Positions 1-8,423 of a stretch of 64,000 nucleotides of DNA are shown here, one piece after another. Numbering within the stretch: the stretch's first letter is position 1; each line of letters opens with the position of its first letter. The DNA is taken from positions 50,535 through 114,534 of the forward strand of contig JAHDWN010000020.1 in NCBI GenBank assembly GCA_023382675.1, written 5' to 3'. Position numbers and translations under genes: made by a program. The stretch comes from Anaerolineae bacterium. Its GTDB lineage: Bacteria; Chloroflexota; Anaerolineae; Aggregatilineales; Phototrophicaceae. The notes under the pieces are model-generated. The model did no database searches. It saw only the letters and a list, made by a program, of their open reading frames with translations, and was not told the DNA's origin.

Positions 1-600
1 AAAGGCGGCCCCGGCTACGTCCAGCCCGGCCCGGATACGTTCCCGGCAATTGAGGATTTCCACCGCTTGATCGTCGCTTGCGATGCGCTGCCGACTGTGA
101 CCTGGCTGGATGGCACGTCTACGGGCGAACAGGCTATCGAAGAGCTGCTTGCGCTTCTGATCGGCAAGGGAGCAGTCGCGCTGAACATTGTGCCGGATCG
201 CAACTGGAACTTTGCCGATCCGGAAGTCAAACGGGTCAAAGTGGACAAGCTCTACGAGATCGTCCGCCTGGCCGCCGAGTACGATCTACCGCTGAACGTG
301 GGGACTGAGATGAACGCGTTCGGGCAGAAGCTGGTCGATGATTTTGACGCGCCGGAACTCGCGCCTGTCCGTCAGGCATTCCTGGATGGCGCGCACTTTG
401 TCTACGGCCACACGCTCATGCAGCGGCGCGCCAGTCTGGGCTATCAGAGCGCCTGGGCAAAGGCGCAGTTGCCCACGCGCCGCGAACGGAATAGATTCTA
501 TGAACAGATCGGCCGCAGCGTCACGTCAGGGAAAGCGGCGCTGACGATCGATGAGTCGATGTCACCTGCCGATGTGCTGGCTAAATTAGGGTCCTCGTGA
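1..600 (+). CDS. Partial conserved protein, putative metal-dependent enzyme (C-terminal part)
   Basis: The reading frame is open from base 1, so the gene begins upstream of the window; the TTG at 67 used by the ORF track is internal. About 199 C-terminal residues are visible. They show alternating helix/strand blocks (a VALNIVPDRNWN segment, then NVGTEMNAFGQK) that resemble the C-terminal half of a TIM-barrel or PHP-like metal-dependent hydrolase or isomerase. I cannot assign a family with confidence. It ends 10 bp before the SorE-like dehydrogenase and shares its strand, so it is probably the upstream member of the same sugar operon. Confidence 0.6.
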   Translation, partial: KGGPGYVQPGPDTFPAIEDFHRLIVACDALPTVTWLDGTSTGEQAIEELLALLIGKGAVALNIVPDRNWNFADPEVKRVKVDKLYEIVRLAAEYDLPLNVGTEMNAFGQKLVDDFDAPELAPVRQAFLDGAHFVYGHTLMQRRASLGYQSAWAKAQLPTRRERNRFYEQIGRSVTSGKAALTIDESMSPADVLAKLGSS

Positions 601-610
601 GGGAGGGATT

Positions 611-2323
611 ATGTCTGACAAATTGACCGACTATCGCGCTGCTCAGGAACCCCTACCGAAGGAAAATGTCATCTGGCCTCTGTATGGCGCGGGCATCGAC
701 AACCTGGGGCAGGATGGCGGGATGCTTAACCGGCCCATGCCGGAATGCGGCCCGGATCAGTTGATCGTGCGGCATGACGCCTGTGGTATCTGCTTCTCGG
801 ACGTCAAGATCCTGCGGCTAGGGCCGGAGCACCCGCGTATTTCCCGCGACATGAAAACCCGACCGGTCGTCATGGGCCATGAAGTGGCGATGACGGTCGT
901 CAAGGTCGGCGATCGGCTTAAGGACAGGTATCACGTCGGCGACCGCTTCACCATCCAGGCCGACATCATCGCCGGTGGTATCGGTGTTGCCTATGGCTAC
1001 GAGATGGACGGCGGTTTCTCGAAATACGGGCTGGTGGACCAGCGCGTCTTGAACGGCGACGAAGGCAATTACCTGTTGCCCGTGACGGATGACACCGGCG
1101 TGGTCGAAAGCGCCCTGGTCGAGCCGTGGGCGTGCGTTGTGGCGGCCTATCGTCTGGAGTACCGGACGGCGCTCAAAGCGGGCGGCACTACCTGGATTAT
1201 CGGCGCTGGTGCCAACGATCACCGTCCTTATACCATCAGCGCGGGCTTTGATGAACGCTCACATCCCGGTCGTTTGCTGCTGACGCGCGTGCCGTCTCCT
1301 TTTGCCGGCTGGCTCAAGGATCGCGCGCAAGCATTGGGAATTGAAGTGATCGAAGTCGACGATCCCGCACAGCCCCCGGTCGATAAGGTGGACGACATCG
1401 TTCTGCTCGGCGCCGATGCCGACCTGGTGGAACTTGTCAGCCCTCACCTGGCCGATGGCGGTGCCTTTGCCATTGTCGCCGATGCACCGATGGCACGTCA
1501 GGCTCAGATCGACGTTGGGCGTGTCCATTACAACCGCTGGATCTATGTCGGTGGCACAGACCCCGATGTCGCTAAGGCCTATTTTGATAAGCCGGTGCGT
1601 TCGCCGCTTAAGGAGGGCGGTGCGGCCTGGTTTGTCGGCGCTGCCGGGCCGATGGGGCGGATGCACGTTCAGCGCGCCATCGAACTACCACAGCCGCCAT
1701 CGATCGTTGTCTGCACTGACGTGAGCGACCATCGCCTTGAAGACCTGCGCCAGACCTTCGAAGCCGACGCCGTAGCCAAGGGGATCGAGTTCGTCTGTCT
1801 GAATCCGGCGAACGTCGACGCAGCCGCCAAACTCGAACGTTATCAGGCGAGCAAGTTCGACGATATCGTCGTGCTCGTGCCGGTGGCAAAGATCATCACT
1901 GACGTATCTCAATATCTGCGACCTGATGGCGTGCTGAATGTCTTCGCCGGGGTTGCGCGCGGCACGATGGCAGAACTCGACGTGAGCGATGTTTATCTCA
2001 AAGGCACGCGCTGGATCGGCCAGTCCGGCTCGACCATCGCTGACATGCGGATCACGCTCTCCCAGACAGAAGGCGGGACGCTCTCGCCCAATCGCGCGGT
2101 GGCGGCCATTGGTTCACTGAGCGCATTCCGGGATGGTCTGAAGGCCGTTCAGGATGCTGTATTTCCCGGCAAGGTGGTCATCTTCCCGCACATCAAGGAG
2201 ATGCCTCTGACGCCGCTGCCGGAACTCAAGGATAAAATGCCCACCGTCTACGCCAAACTTCGGGATGGGCGTGAGTGGACGGTCGAAGCCGAAGAAGAAT
2301 TCTTCCGCCTGATGCTCCCATAG
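611..2323 (+). CDS. Zinc-type alcohol dehydrogenase, SorE-like (L-sorbose-1-phosphate reductase type)
   Basis: This 570-residue medium-chain dehydrogenase has a GroES-like N-terminus with catalytic zinc ligands: Cys in DACGICFSDVK and the MGHEVA motif. There is no obvious four-cysteine structural zinc loop. The family is usually 350-430 residues. Here the first nucleotide-fold start (TTWIIGAGAND) is degenerate, and about 150 residues later a second glycine-rich start appears (AAWFVGAAGPMG), so the protein carries two Rossmann-like segments. The next gene is a sorbitol-6-phosphate-dehydrogenase-like SDR; SorE and SorD act in sequence in sorbose/sorbitol pathways, which is why I favour a sugar-phosphate reductase. 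RBS GGAGGG lies just before the ATG. Exact substrate unknown. Confidence 0.8.
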   Translation: MSDKLTDYRAAQEPLPKENVIWPLYGAGIDNLGQDGGMLNRPMPECGPDQLIVRHDACGICFSDVKILRLGPEHPRISRDMKTRPVVMGHEVAMTVVKVGDRLKDRYHVGDRFTIQADIIAGGIGVAYGYEMDGGFSKYGLVDQRVLNGDEGNYLLPVTDDTGVVESALVEPWACVVAAYRLEYRTALKAGGTTWIIGAGANDHRPYTISAGFDERSHPGRLLLTRVPSPFAGWLKDRAQALGIEVIEVDDPAQPPVDKVDDIVLLGADADLVELVSPHLADGGAFAIVADAPMARQAQIDVGRVHYNRWIYVGGTDPDVAKAYFDKPVRSPLKEGGAAWFVGAAGPMGRMHVQRAIELPQPPSIVVCTDVSDHRLEDLRQTFEADAVAKGIEFVCLNPANVDAAAKLERYQASKFDDIVVLVPVAKIITDVSQYLRPDGVLNVFAGVARGTMAELDVSDVYLKGTRWIGQSGSTIADMRITLSQTEGGTLSPNRAVAAIGSLSAFRDGLKAVQDAVFPGKVVIFPHIKEMPLTPLPELKDKMPTVYAKLRDGREWTVEAEEEFFRLMLP

Positions 2324-2335
2324 GAGACGAACGCT

Positions 2336-3124
2336 ATGCCACGAACACTCGAAGATCGAATAGCGATTGTCACCGGCGGCGCGCAGGGCCTGGGCAAGGC
2401 CATCTGTCTGCGGCTGGCGCAAGAAGGCTGTCACGTGCTGGTGGCTGATCTAAACGAGGAGGCAGCACAGGCCACGTCTGAGGCTGTCCGGCTGTTAGGC
2501 CGACGCTCCGAGGCGCTCAAGGTCGATGTCACCGACGAAGATCAGGTGAGCGCGATGGTCGATCGTGCCGTACAGGAGTTTGGACGGCTGGATATCCTCG
2601 TCTCCAATGCAGGTATCCTGTTTGCCGAAGCGATTGACGAACTGCCCGCCGATAAGTGGCGCGCCGTCATCAACGTCAACCTGAACGGCTATTTCCTGTG
2701 CGCTAAACATGCCGCGCGTGTCATGAAAGCCCAGCGCAGCGGTGTCATCATCCAGATCAACTCGAAATCCGGCAAGAAGGGCAGCTACAAGAGCGCCGCC
2801 TATGCCGCCTCAAAATTCGGCGGTATCGGCCTGACTCAAAGTATCGCCCTGGAGCTGGCTGAATACGGCGTGCGTGCCAATGCCATTTGCCCCGGCAACC
2901 TGCTCGATTCGCCCTTGTGGGTGGATTCGCTCTACAAGCAGTACGCAAAGAAATGGGGCATCACCGAGGAAGAGGTGCGCCAGCGCTACATCGATCAAGT
3001 GCCGATGAAACGTGGCTGCACCTATGACGACGTGACCAACGTGCTCGTCTTCCTGGCGTCGGATCAATCGAGCTACATGACCGGGCAGGCGATTAATGTC
3101 ACCGGCGGGCAGGAGATGCGGTAG
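2336..3124 (+). CDS. Short-chain dehydrogenase, sorbitol-6-phosphate 2-dehydrogenase-like
   Basis: A 262-residue classical SDR. The NAD(P) motif TGGAQGLG is near the N-terminus, NAG is in ILVSNAG, the catalytic Ser is in INSKSGKKGS and YAASK gives the Tyr/Lys pair. The long loop after ICPGNLLDSPLW (KQYAKKWGITEEEV) is typical of the SrlD/SorD sorbitol-6-phosphate dehydrogenases, which convert D-glucitol-6-phosphate to fructose-6-phosphate. The gene starts 12 bp after the SorE-like gene, with AGGAGA before the ATG, and ends at a rho-independent terminator. Exact sugar phosphate is inferred. Confidence 0.82.
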   Translation: MPRTLEDRIAIVTGGAQGLGKAICLRLAQEGCHVLVADLNEEAAQATSEAVRLLGRRSEALKVDVTDEDQVSAMVDRAVQEFGRLDILVSNAGILFAEAIDELPADKWRAVINVNLNGYFLCAKHAARVMKAQRSGVIIQINSKSGKKGSYKSAAYAASKFGGIGLTQSIALELAEYGVRANAICPGNLLDSPLWVDSLYKQYAKKWGITEEEVRQRYIDQVPMKRGCTYDDVTNVLVFLASDQSSYMTGQAINVTGGQEMR

Positions 3125-3153
3125 CCTATCTCCGCCGTTTCACAGCAGCAGGA

Positions 3154-3188
3154 ACGAGTGGCGTGAGATTATCCGTCACTCGTTTTTT
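3154..3188 (+). terminator. Rho-independent terminator after the SorE/SorD-like operon
   Basis: The arms ACGAGTGGCG and CGTCACTCGT form a 10-bp stem with one G-T wobble and a 10-nt loop, followed directly by six T. It overlaps the last codons of the convergent FGGY kinase gene. Confidence 0.85.
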
Positions 3189-4630
3189 GCCATCCGGGCA
3201 AACAGCGGCTTGAGCGCCTCGTAGCTTTCGCGGAAGAACGCATATTTGCGCGTATAGCCTGTGTGCAGCGTACTGTCGGGTGATAACAGCGTGAGCGCGT
3301 TGGCGTCTTCTTGGCGCGCGTAGCTTTGCATCTCGCCGCGAGTGACCTGCGCCGCCAAGACTGCGCCACGAACGCCGACGTTCGCCGCATCCTGGTCGAG
3401 CGCGACCTCGACTGCGCAGACATCCGCGATCATCTGGCACCATTGCAGCGAGCGCGTGCCGCCGCCTGTCAGCGCCAGCCGCGTGATCGGCTCTGCGATA
3501 AGTGCGTCGAGGGCATGGCGATAGGCGAAGGCGACACCTTCGAGCACAGCACGTGCGATGTCAGCCTGCGTGTGGCTTGCACTCAAGCCAATGAACGCGC
3601 CACGCGCAAACGGATCATACATGGGCGAGCGTTCGCCATTGAGATAGGGCAGGTAGATCAGATCACTCGGCGGGCGGGTGAGGGCTGAGTCGATCAGATC
3701 CGCGTGCGACTCGGCGGTCAGCACGCCCTTGATCCAGTCCAGGTTACCACCCGCCGTCAACAAGGGCGCGACACAGATGTAGCGATCTGCCGCAGGGTGC
3801 GCGAGCGTGAAAACTCCGGTTGTGGGGTCGCCGCGACGCCGCGACGTGAACGCCACCCAGCCGCTGGTGCCGATGTAGCCATAAGGGACACCCGGTTCAC
3901 CCGCACCAACGCCCAACGTGGTCGCGCCTGCATCGCCAGGGCCTAAATAGACAGGGACACCAGCACGAATGCCCATTGCCAGCGCGCCGATGTTGTTCAC
4001 CACGCCGACCTGAGTACCCCCGGCAATCAGATCCGGGTACAGTCTTGTGACCGATTCCATGCCGGTTTCCACCAGCCAGCGCCGTGTATCCAACACCATC
4101 AGGCCGGTGGTCGAGACGGTAGTCGTATCACAGGCAGCGCTGCCCGTGAGCTGAAGCGCAATGTAATCTGCCGCGCCCGTCAATAGATGATGGGCGCGTG
4201 TCAGCGTGCCCGGCTCAAAGCGCGAGAGCCAGCGCAGCTTGGCGAGCAGGCTGCCCGCGCCCTGTTCATTCCCGGTCAACTGCTGGAGCCGTTCAGCACC
4301 GAGTTCCTGGTTGATGTTCTCAGCTTCCGCATGGGCACGCGTATCGCTGTAGAGGATGACAGGATAGACTGGCTGCGCGTCCTGGTCGAGCAGGATGACG
4401 TTTTGCATCTGCCCGGTGATGACGATGGCATCGGCGCTGCTTCCATCAACTTCTCGCGCACCCGCACAGGCTGCGCGCCACCATTCGCGCACACTCTGCT
4501 CGACGACTCCGCCGCTGGCAGTGTGGGTTGGATACTCGTGAAAGGCACTGCGCAGCACCCGCGCCTGCGCGTCGATCAGGGCGGCTTTCGCGCCGGTTGT
4601 GCCGATGTCGAAGGCGAGCCATGTCGTCAT
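3176..4630 (-). CDS. FGGY-family carbohydrate kinase (xylulokinase-like)
   Basis: A 484-residue kinase that should phosphorylate the imported sugar or polyol with ATP. The N-terminus LAFDIGTTGAKAALID is the phosphate-1 motif. The C-terminal domain has LALTGGGTRSLQWCQMIAD and the adenosine-binding loop, with the family's typical length. It starts 2 bp after the permease gene and is the last gene of the leftward ribose-type transporter operon, so it is probably the first catabolic step after uptake. Xylulokinase, ribulokinase and gluconokinase cannot be separated by eye. Confidence 0.88.
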   Translation of the reverse strand: MTTWLAFDIGTTGAKAALIDAQARVLRSAFHEYPTHTASGGVVEQSVREWWRAACAGAREVDGSSADAIVITGQMQNVILLDQDAQPVYPVILYSDTRAHAEAENINQELGAERLQQLTGNEQGAGSLLAKLRWLSRFEPGTLTRAHHLLTGAADYIALQLTGSAACDTTTVSTTGLMVLDTRRWLVETGMESVTRLYPDLIAGGTQVGVVNNIGALAMGIRAGVPVYLGPGDAGATTLGVGAGEPGVPYGYIGTSGWVAFTSRRRGDPTTGVFTLAHPAADRYICVAPLLTAGGNLDWIKGVLTAESHADLIDSALTRPPSDLIYLPYLNGERSPMYDPFARGAFIGLSASHTQADIARAVLEGVAFAYRHALDALIAEPITRLALTGGGTRSLQWCQMIADVCAVEVALDQDAANVGVRGAVLAAQVTRGEMQSYARQEDANALTLLSPDSTLHTGYTRKYAFFRESYEALKPLFARMAKNE

Positions 4631-4631
4631 A

Positions 4632-5654
4632 TCACCGACCTCGCTTTGCCAGGCTGCTGCTCGTCACAGCAGCGACGATGATCGCGCCGATTAGAATTTC
4701 GCGCACGTAGCTATCGACGCGCATCTGCGTCAGTCCGTTATCGAGCACGCCGAGGATGAGCACGCCGATGAGCGTGCCGAGGACGTGCGGTTCGCCTTCC
4801 TCGCTCATCGTCATGCCCAGGAAGACTGCAGCGATTGCGTCCAGCATCAGACCTGCACCCTGCGTCGGGTTGGCCGATGCGACCCGGCTGGCATACATCA
4901 GCCCGCCGAGCGCCGCGCCGAACCCAGTCAGCATGAAGGCGATCAGGCGCAGCAGGCGGACGCGCACACCGCCCAAAAGCGCCGCTTCTGCATTGCCGCC
5001 GATGGCATACAGGCGGCGTCCGAAGGTCGTCTGCTCAAGCAGCGCCCAGACCACAGCTAGCACAATCAGAGCGATGAGCGTGAGATTCGGAAACAACAGC
5101 GTGCGTTCGCCGACCATGCCGACAGGAATTCCGCCGCGCGCAAAACCGCTGAAATCTGCCGGGATGTCACGCCCGAAGATCGTCTCGCCGCCGCTGAGCA
5201 GGAATGCCAGCCCGCTGAACATCGTCAATGTGCCGAGTGTGGCGACGAAGGGCATGATGCCGACATAGCTAACGAGCACGCCGTTGAACAAACCGCCAAG
5301 CAGCCCTACACCCAATGCCACGAGTACACCGACGATCACCGGCTGGCTGTCGCGAAAGAGCAGCGCGGCGATGATGCCTGCCAGACTTGCCATCGATCCG
5401 ACGCTCAGGTCGAAGTCGCCCATGACCATCACAATCGTCATCGTGAAGGCGATGACGGCCAGCATACTGACTTGCTGGCTGATGTTCAGCCAGTTCGCTA
5501 CGGTCAAGAACGTGTTGGGGATGTTGATGGTGAAGAATACGATGATCGCCAGAAAACCGATCAACGTCCCGGATGTACGCAGCAGGCGCCCCCATTGGAT
5601 GCGCGCCGCAGTCTGTTCGATGCTGGCATCAGTCGTCACGATCCCCATCTCCAT
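4632..5654 (-). CDS. Sugar ABC transporter permease, RbsC family
   Basis: A 340-residue inner-membrane permease of the BPD_transp_2 family. Multiple hydrophobic helices are visible, with the family stretch VMGDFDLSVGSMASLAGI near residue 80 and GANAEAA-like IGGNAEAALLGGVRVRLL in the second half. It probably works as a dimer with the RbsA-type ATPase. The 5' end overlaps the ATPase gene by 26 bp, indicating translational coupling. Substrate unknown; ribose, xylose, galactose and polyol systems all use this fold. Confidence 0.9.
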   Translation of the reverse strand: MEMGIVTTDASIEQTAARIQWGRLLRTSGTLIGFLAIIVFFTINIPNTFLTVANWLNISQQVSMLAVIAFTMTIVMVMGDFDLSVGSMASLAGIIAALLFRDSQPVIVGVLVALGVGLLGGLFNGVLVSYVGIMPFVATLGTLTMFSGLAFLLSGGETIFGRDIPADFSGFARGGIPVGMVGERTLLFPNLTLIALIVLAVVWALLEQTTFGRRLYAIGGNAEAALLGGVRVRLLRLIAFMLTGFGAALGGLMYASRVASANPTQGAGLMLDAIAAVFLGMTMSEEGEPHVLGTLIGVLILGVLDNGLTQMRVDSYVREILIGAIIVAAVTSSSLAKRGR

Positions 5655-7155
5655 AACACAGTGTCAATAATTCATGCTGACTGAGGCCGCTTGCTGCGAC
5701 GATGGCGGTTTGGCGTCCCTCGCGCAGGATCAGGATGCGGTCACAGAGGCCGAGCAGCTCTGCCAGATCCGACGAGGCTAGCACCACGCCGACGCTCTGG
5801 GCGCTGACCTGGCGGATGAGCGTGTATATATCGAACTTCGCTCCGACATCGACGCCGCGTGTAGGTTCGTCCAGGAGCAGGAGACGCGGTGTCCGGCTCA
5901 TGGCGCGCGCGAACATGACCTTCTGCTGGTTGCCGCCGCTGAGTTCGCGCACGGTCTGGCGCGGGCCGATGGCTTTCAAACGGACGGAAGCGCCAACGAC
6001 TGACGACAACTGCTCTTCACTGCGCCGGTCAAGCAGGATACCGCCCCGGCTGATCTTCTGGAGATGGGGCAGTGTGATGTTGTCGCGGATGCTGCGCGAC
6101 AGGATCAGCCCCTGAGAGCGCCGTTCTTCCGGCACATAGGCGAAGCCGCGCTCCCAGGCGCTCACGGGTGTCAGATCGGCGCGCGTTTCGCCGTCGAGCC
6201 GGATTTCACCATGTCGCAGTGGGTCGGCGCCGACCAATGCGCGCAAGAGTTCCGTACACCCTGCGCCTGCCAGCCCGGCCAGGCCCAGAATCTCGCCCGC
6301 GCGCAGGTCGAAACCGACTTCGCACACGTATTCGGTGGCAAGGTTGCGTACCGCCAGAACAATGTGGCTGTCCAGGGGCGTCTCGCGAGCAGGGAATGTC
6401 TGGGATAGCTCACGTCCGGTCATCTGGCGGATGAGCTTTTCGCTACTAGTCTCGTTGATCAGTGCCGATCCCACGACGCATCCATCACGCATGACCGTCA
6501 CCCGGTCGGCGATCTGGAAGATTTCCTCCAGGCGATGCGAAACGTAGAGCACTGCGCAGCCTTGCAGTTTAAGCTCGCGGATGACACCGAACAAGCGCGT
6601 GACTTCTTCGCTGGTCAGGGCTGCCGTCGGCTCGTCCATGATGTAGACAGCCGGAGTTTGCCGGTCGCCTGTCACGAAGGCGCTGGCGATCTTTACCAGC
6701 ATCTGATCCCCCGTGCCCACGCGCGCCATACGTGTGCGCGGGTCGATGTGCGCGATGCCAAGCTGATCGAGGACGGTCTTGGCACTCTGGTTCAGCCGCC
6801 GCCAATCGACCAGAAATCCGGCGCGGCGCGGGTAAGCGTGGCTGAGGAACAGGTTTTCGGCGACCGATAGCTGCGGGACGACCGCCAGTTCCTGGTGGAT
6901 AAAGCGCAGGCCAAGGTCGAAAGCCGTCTGCGGATTGGGAATGCTCACAGCCTGGCCGCTCAGCGCGATCTCGGCCCGATCCGGGTTGACGACGCCTGCC
7001 AGAATCTTGATCAGCGTGCTCTTGCCAGCGCCATTCTCGCCCATTAACGCGTGGACTTCGCCGGGCAGCAGGTCGAGCGCTGCATCGACCAGCGCGGGCG
7101 TACCGCCAAAGTGCTTTTCGGCGTGGCGAACACTGAGTAACGGTGTTGCGGACAT
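5629..7155 (-). CDS. Sugar ABC transporter ATP-binding protein, RbsA family (double ABC)
   Basis: A protein of about 508 residues with two ATPase halves. The first has Walker A GENGAGKST and YIMDEPTAAL; the second has the usual degenerate Walker A GLAGAGCTELL, an intact signature LSGGNQQKV and LLLDEPTRGVD. This asymmetry is normal for RbsA/XylG/MglA. I use the ATG at 7155 (MSATPLLSVRHAEKHFGG); a GTG at 7167 in frame is the longer alternative, and neither has a clear ribosome site. It follows the binding-protein gene after a hairpin that may lower its expression. Confidence 0.9.
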   Translation of the reverse strand: MSATPLLSVRHAEKHFGGTPALVDAALDLLPGEVHALMGENGAGKSTLIKILAGVVNPDRAEIALSGQAVSIPNPQTAFDLGLRFIHQELAVVPQLSVAENLFLSHAYPRRAGFLVDWRRLNQSAKTVLDQLGIAHIDPRTRMARVGTGDQMLVKIASAFVTGDRQTPAVYIMDEPTAALTSEEVTRLFGVIRELKLQGCAVLYVSHRLEEIFQIADRVTVMRDGCVVGSALINETSSEKLIRQMTGRELSQTFPARETPLDSHIVLAVRNLATEYVCEVGFDLRAGEILGLAGLAGAGCTELLRALVGADPLRHGEIRLDGETRADLTPVSAWERGFAYVPEERRSQGLILSRSIRDNITLPHLQKISRGGILLDRRSEEQLSSVVGASVRLKAIGPRQTVRELSGGNQQKVMFARAMSRTPRLLLLDEPTRGVDVGAKFDIYTLIRQVSAQSVGVVLASSDLAELLGLCDRILILREGRQTAIVAASGLSQHELLTLCYGDGDRDD

Positions 7156-7170
7156 AGGAGCGATCACAAT

Positions 7171-7198
7171 GGGGCGGCGCGAATGCCCTTGCCGCCCC
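7171..7198 (-). repeat. Intercistronic GC-rich stem-loop (REP-like)
   Basis: Perfect 8-bp arms GGGGCGGC and GCCGCCCC flank a 12-nt loop between the binding-protein and ATPase genes. No T tract follows on either strand, so it is more likely an mRNA-stabilising or partial attenuating hairpin than a terminator. It resembles dispersed REP-type palindromes; copy number elsewhere cannot be seen here. Confidence 0.55.
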
Positions 7199-7225
7199 TA
7201 CAAAAGTCAAAGTGGATGACGAACG

Positions 7226-8164
7226 CTAATTGTCGAGAAAGTCGCCGACATTCGCGTTTGTGACCAGAACCGTCGGCACGTAAATCACGCTCTGAGTGAT
7301 GGTTTCGCCAGCCAGCACGCGCTCGACAGCACTGGCCGTGGCCGCGCCGATCCCGGAGAAGTCCTGCGCGACCGATGCCTCGAAATTGCCGCCCGCGGCA
7401 ATCGCGTCAAGAGCCTGCGGGTTAGCATCAATGCCGACGATCACAATACCTTCGTTTTCGCGCCCTGCCGCTTCAATTGCCTGGAGCGCGCCCAGCGCTG
7501 GTTGATCCCAGGCCGCCCACACAGCGCTGATGCTGCCCGTGTTCGGGTTGGCAGCCAGAACCGCTTCCATCTGTGCGCGTGAGTCGGCGATGCCGCCGTC
7601 ATTGACATCCGGCGTGATCCGGTCAATGACTTCGATATCGGGGCAGTTGGCAAAGATCGCATCCGCGATAATGCCGCGCTTTTGCACCGGCGGATACGGA
7701 TCGAAGACGAACATGACGACGCGCCCGGCGCAGCCGATCCGATCAACCACATAGCTGGCGGTCTCGGCGGCCATCGCGTAGCCATTACTGGTCACGTTGG
7801 TGACGAGCAGCGGGTTGCTTCCGGCGTCCATACCGAAGACGGGAATGCTCGCATCAGCCGCGATTTGCAGACCGGCTTCCACCTGTGCCGGATCGACGTT
7901 GATGACGAGGGCATCTACGCCTTGGTTGACCATGTCTTCGATGCGGCTGATCACGGCGGCGACATCGCCAGCGGTGTCAATCACATTGACGTTCCAGCCT
8001 TTATCTTCGGCGGCGGCCTCGAACCCTTCAACGAGAAACTGAGTCCCCGGCTGTGCCAAATAGGGGGTGATCACGGCAACCGATGGCGCATCCTGCGCCG
8101 CGACCGTGCCGAAACCAATTGAGACTATGCACAAAACGATTGCGATCACTGCAAGGCGCCGCAT
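7226..8164 (-). CDS. Sugar ABC transporter substrate-binding protein, RbsB-like
   Basis: A 312-residue exported binding protein of the Peripla_BP_4 family. The start at 8164 gives a clean signal peptide (MRRLAVIAIVLCIVSIGFGTVAAQ) and an AAGGAGT ribosome site 7 bp upstream; the ORF-track start at 8455 adds an implausible 97 residues. The mature protein starts PSVAVITPYLAQPGTQFLVEGFEAAAEDKGW, typical of ribose-type binding proteins, with VIVGIDANPQALDAI in the second lobe. There is no lipobox cysteine. First gene of the leftward operon with the ATPase, permease and FGGY kinase. Confidence 0.9.
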   Translation of the reverse strand: MRRLAVIAIVLCIVSIGFGTVAAQDAPSVAVITPYLAQPGTQFLVEGFEAAAEDKGWNVNVIDTAGDVAAVISRIEDMVNQGVDALVINVDPAQVEAGLQIAADASIPVFGMDAGSNPLLVTNVTSNGYAMAAETASYVVDRIGCAGRVVMFVFDPYPPVQKRGIIADAIFANCPDIEVIDRITPDVNDGGIADSRAQMEAVLAANPNTGSISAVWAAWDQPALGALQAIEAAGRENEGIVIVGIDANPQALDAIAAGGNFEASVAQDFSGIGAATASAVERVLAGETITQSVIYVPTVLVTNANVGDFLDN

Positions 8165-8423
8165 GTAAATACTCCTTGTGCCACACATAAATGGGTAACG
8201 AAAGGCATTTTCAGCAGCGGAAACGTTAGCGCAAAACGATTCTCGGTGCAAGAAACCTGAGCTTGCCTGTCGATACACGCGTGGTCTGGATCTCCGCCAA
8301 AAGTAGTAGTTCGGCTGGATGAAAAAGATCTCCACTGATGTTCGGATGATTGCCATGCTGCAACAGATTATCTTGTGATCGTGTTCATGAGCGTCCAGAA
8401 CGCGAGACGGGAGTAGCCAAATT
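8165..8423. promoter_or_regulatory. Divergent intergenic region, sugar importer / flavoprotein
   Basis: These 259 bp separate the leftward importer operon from the rightward flavoprotein and must hold both promoters. Apart from the AAGGAGT ribosome site of the binding protein I see no convincing -35/-10 pair and no copy of the TACGTA palindrome found in the right half of the window. Confidence 0.3.
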
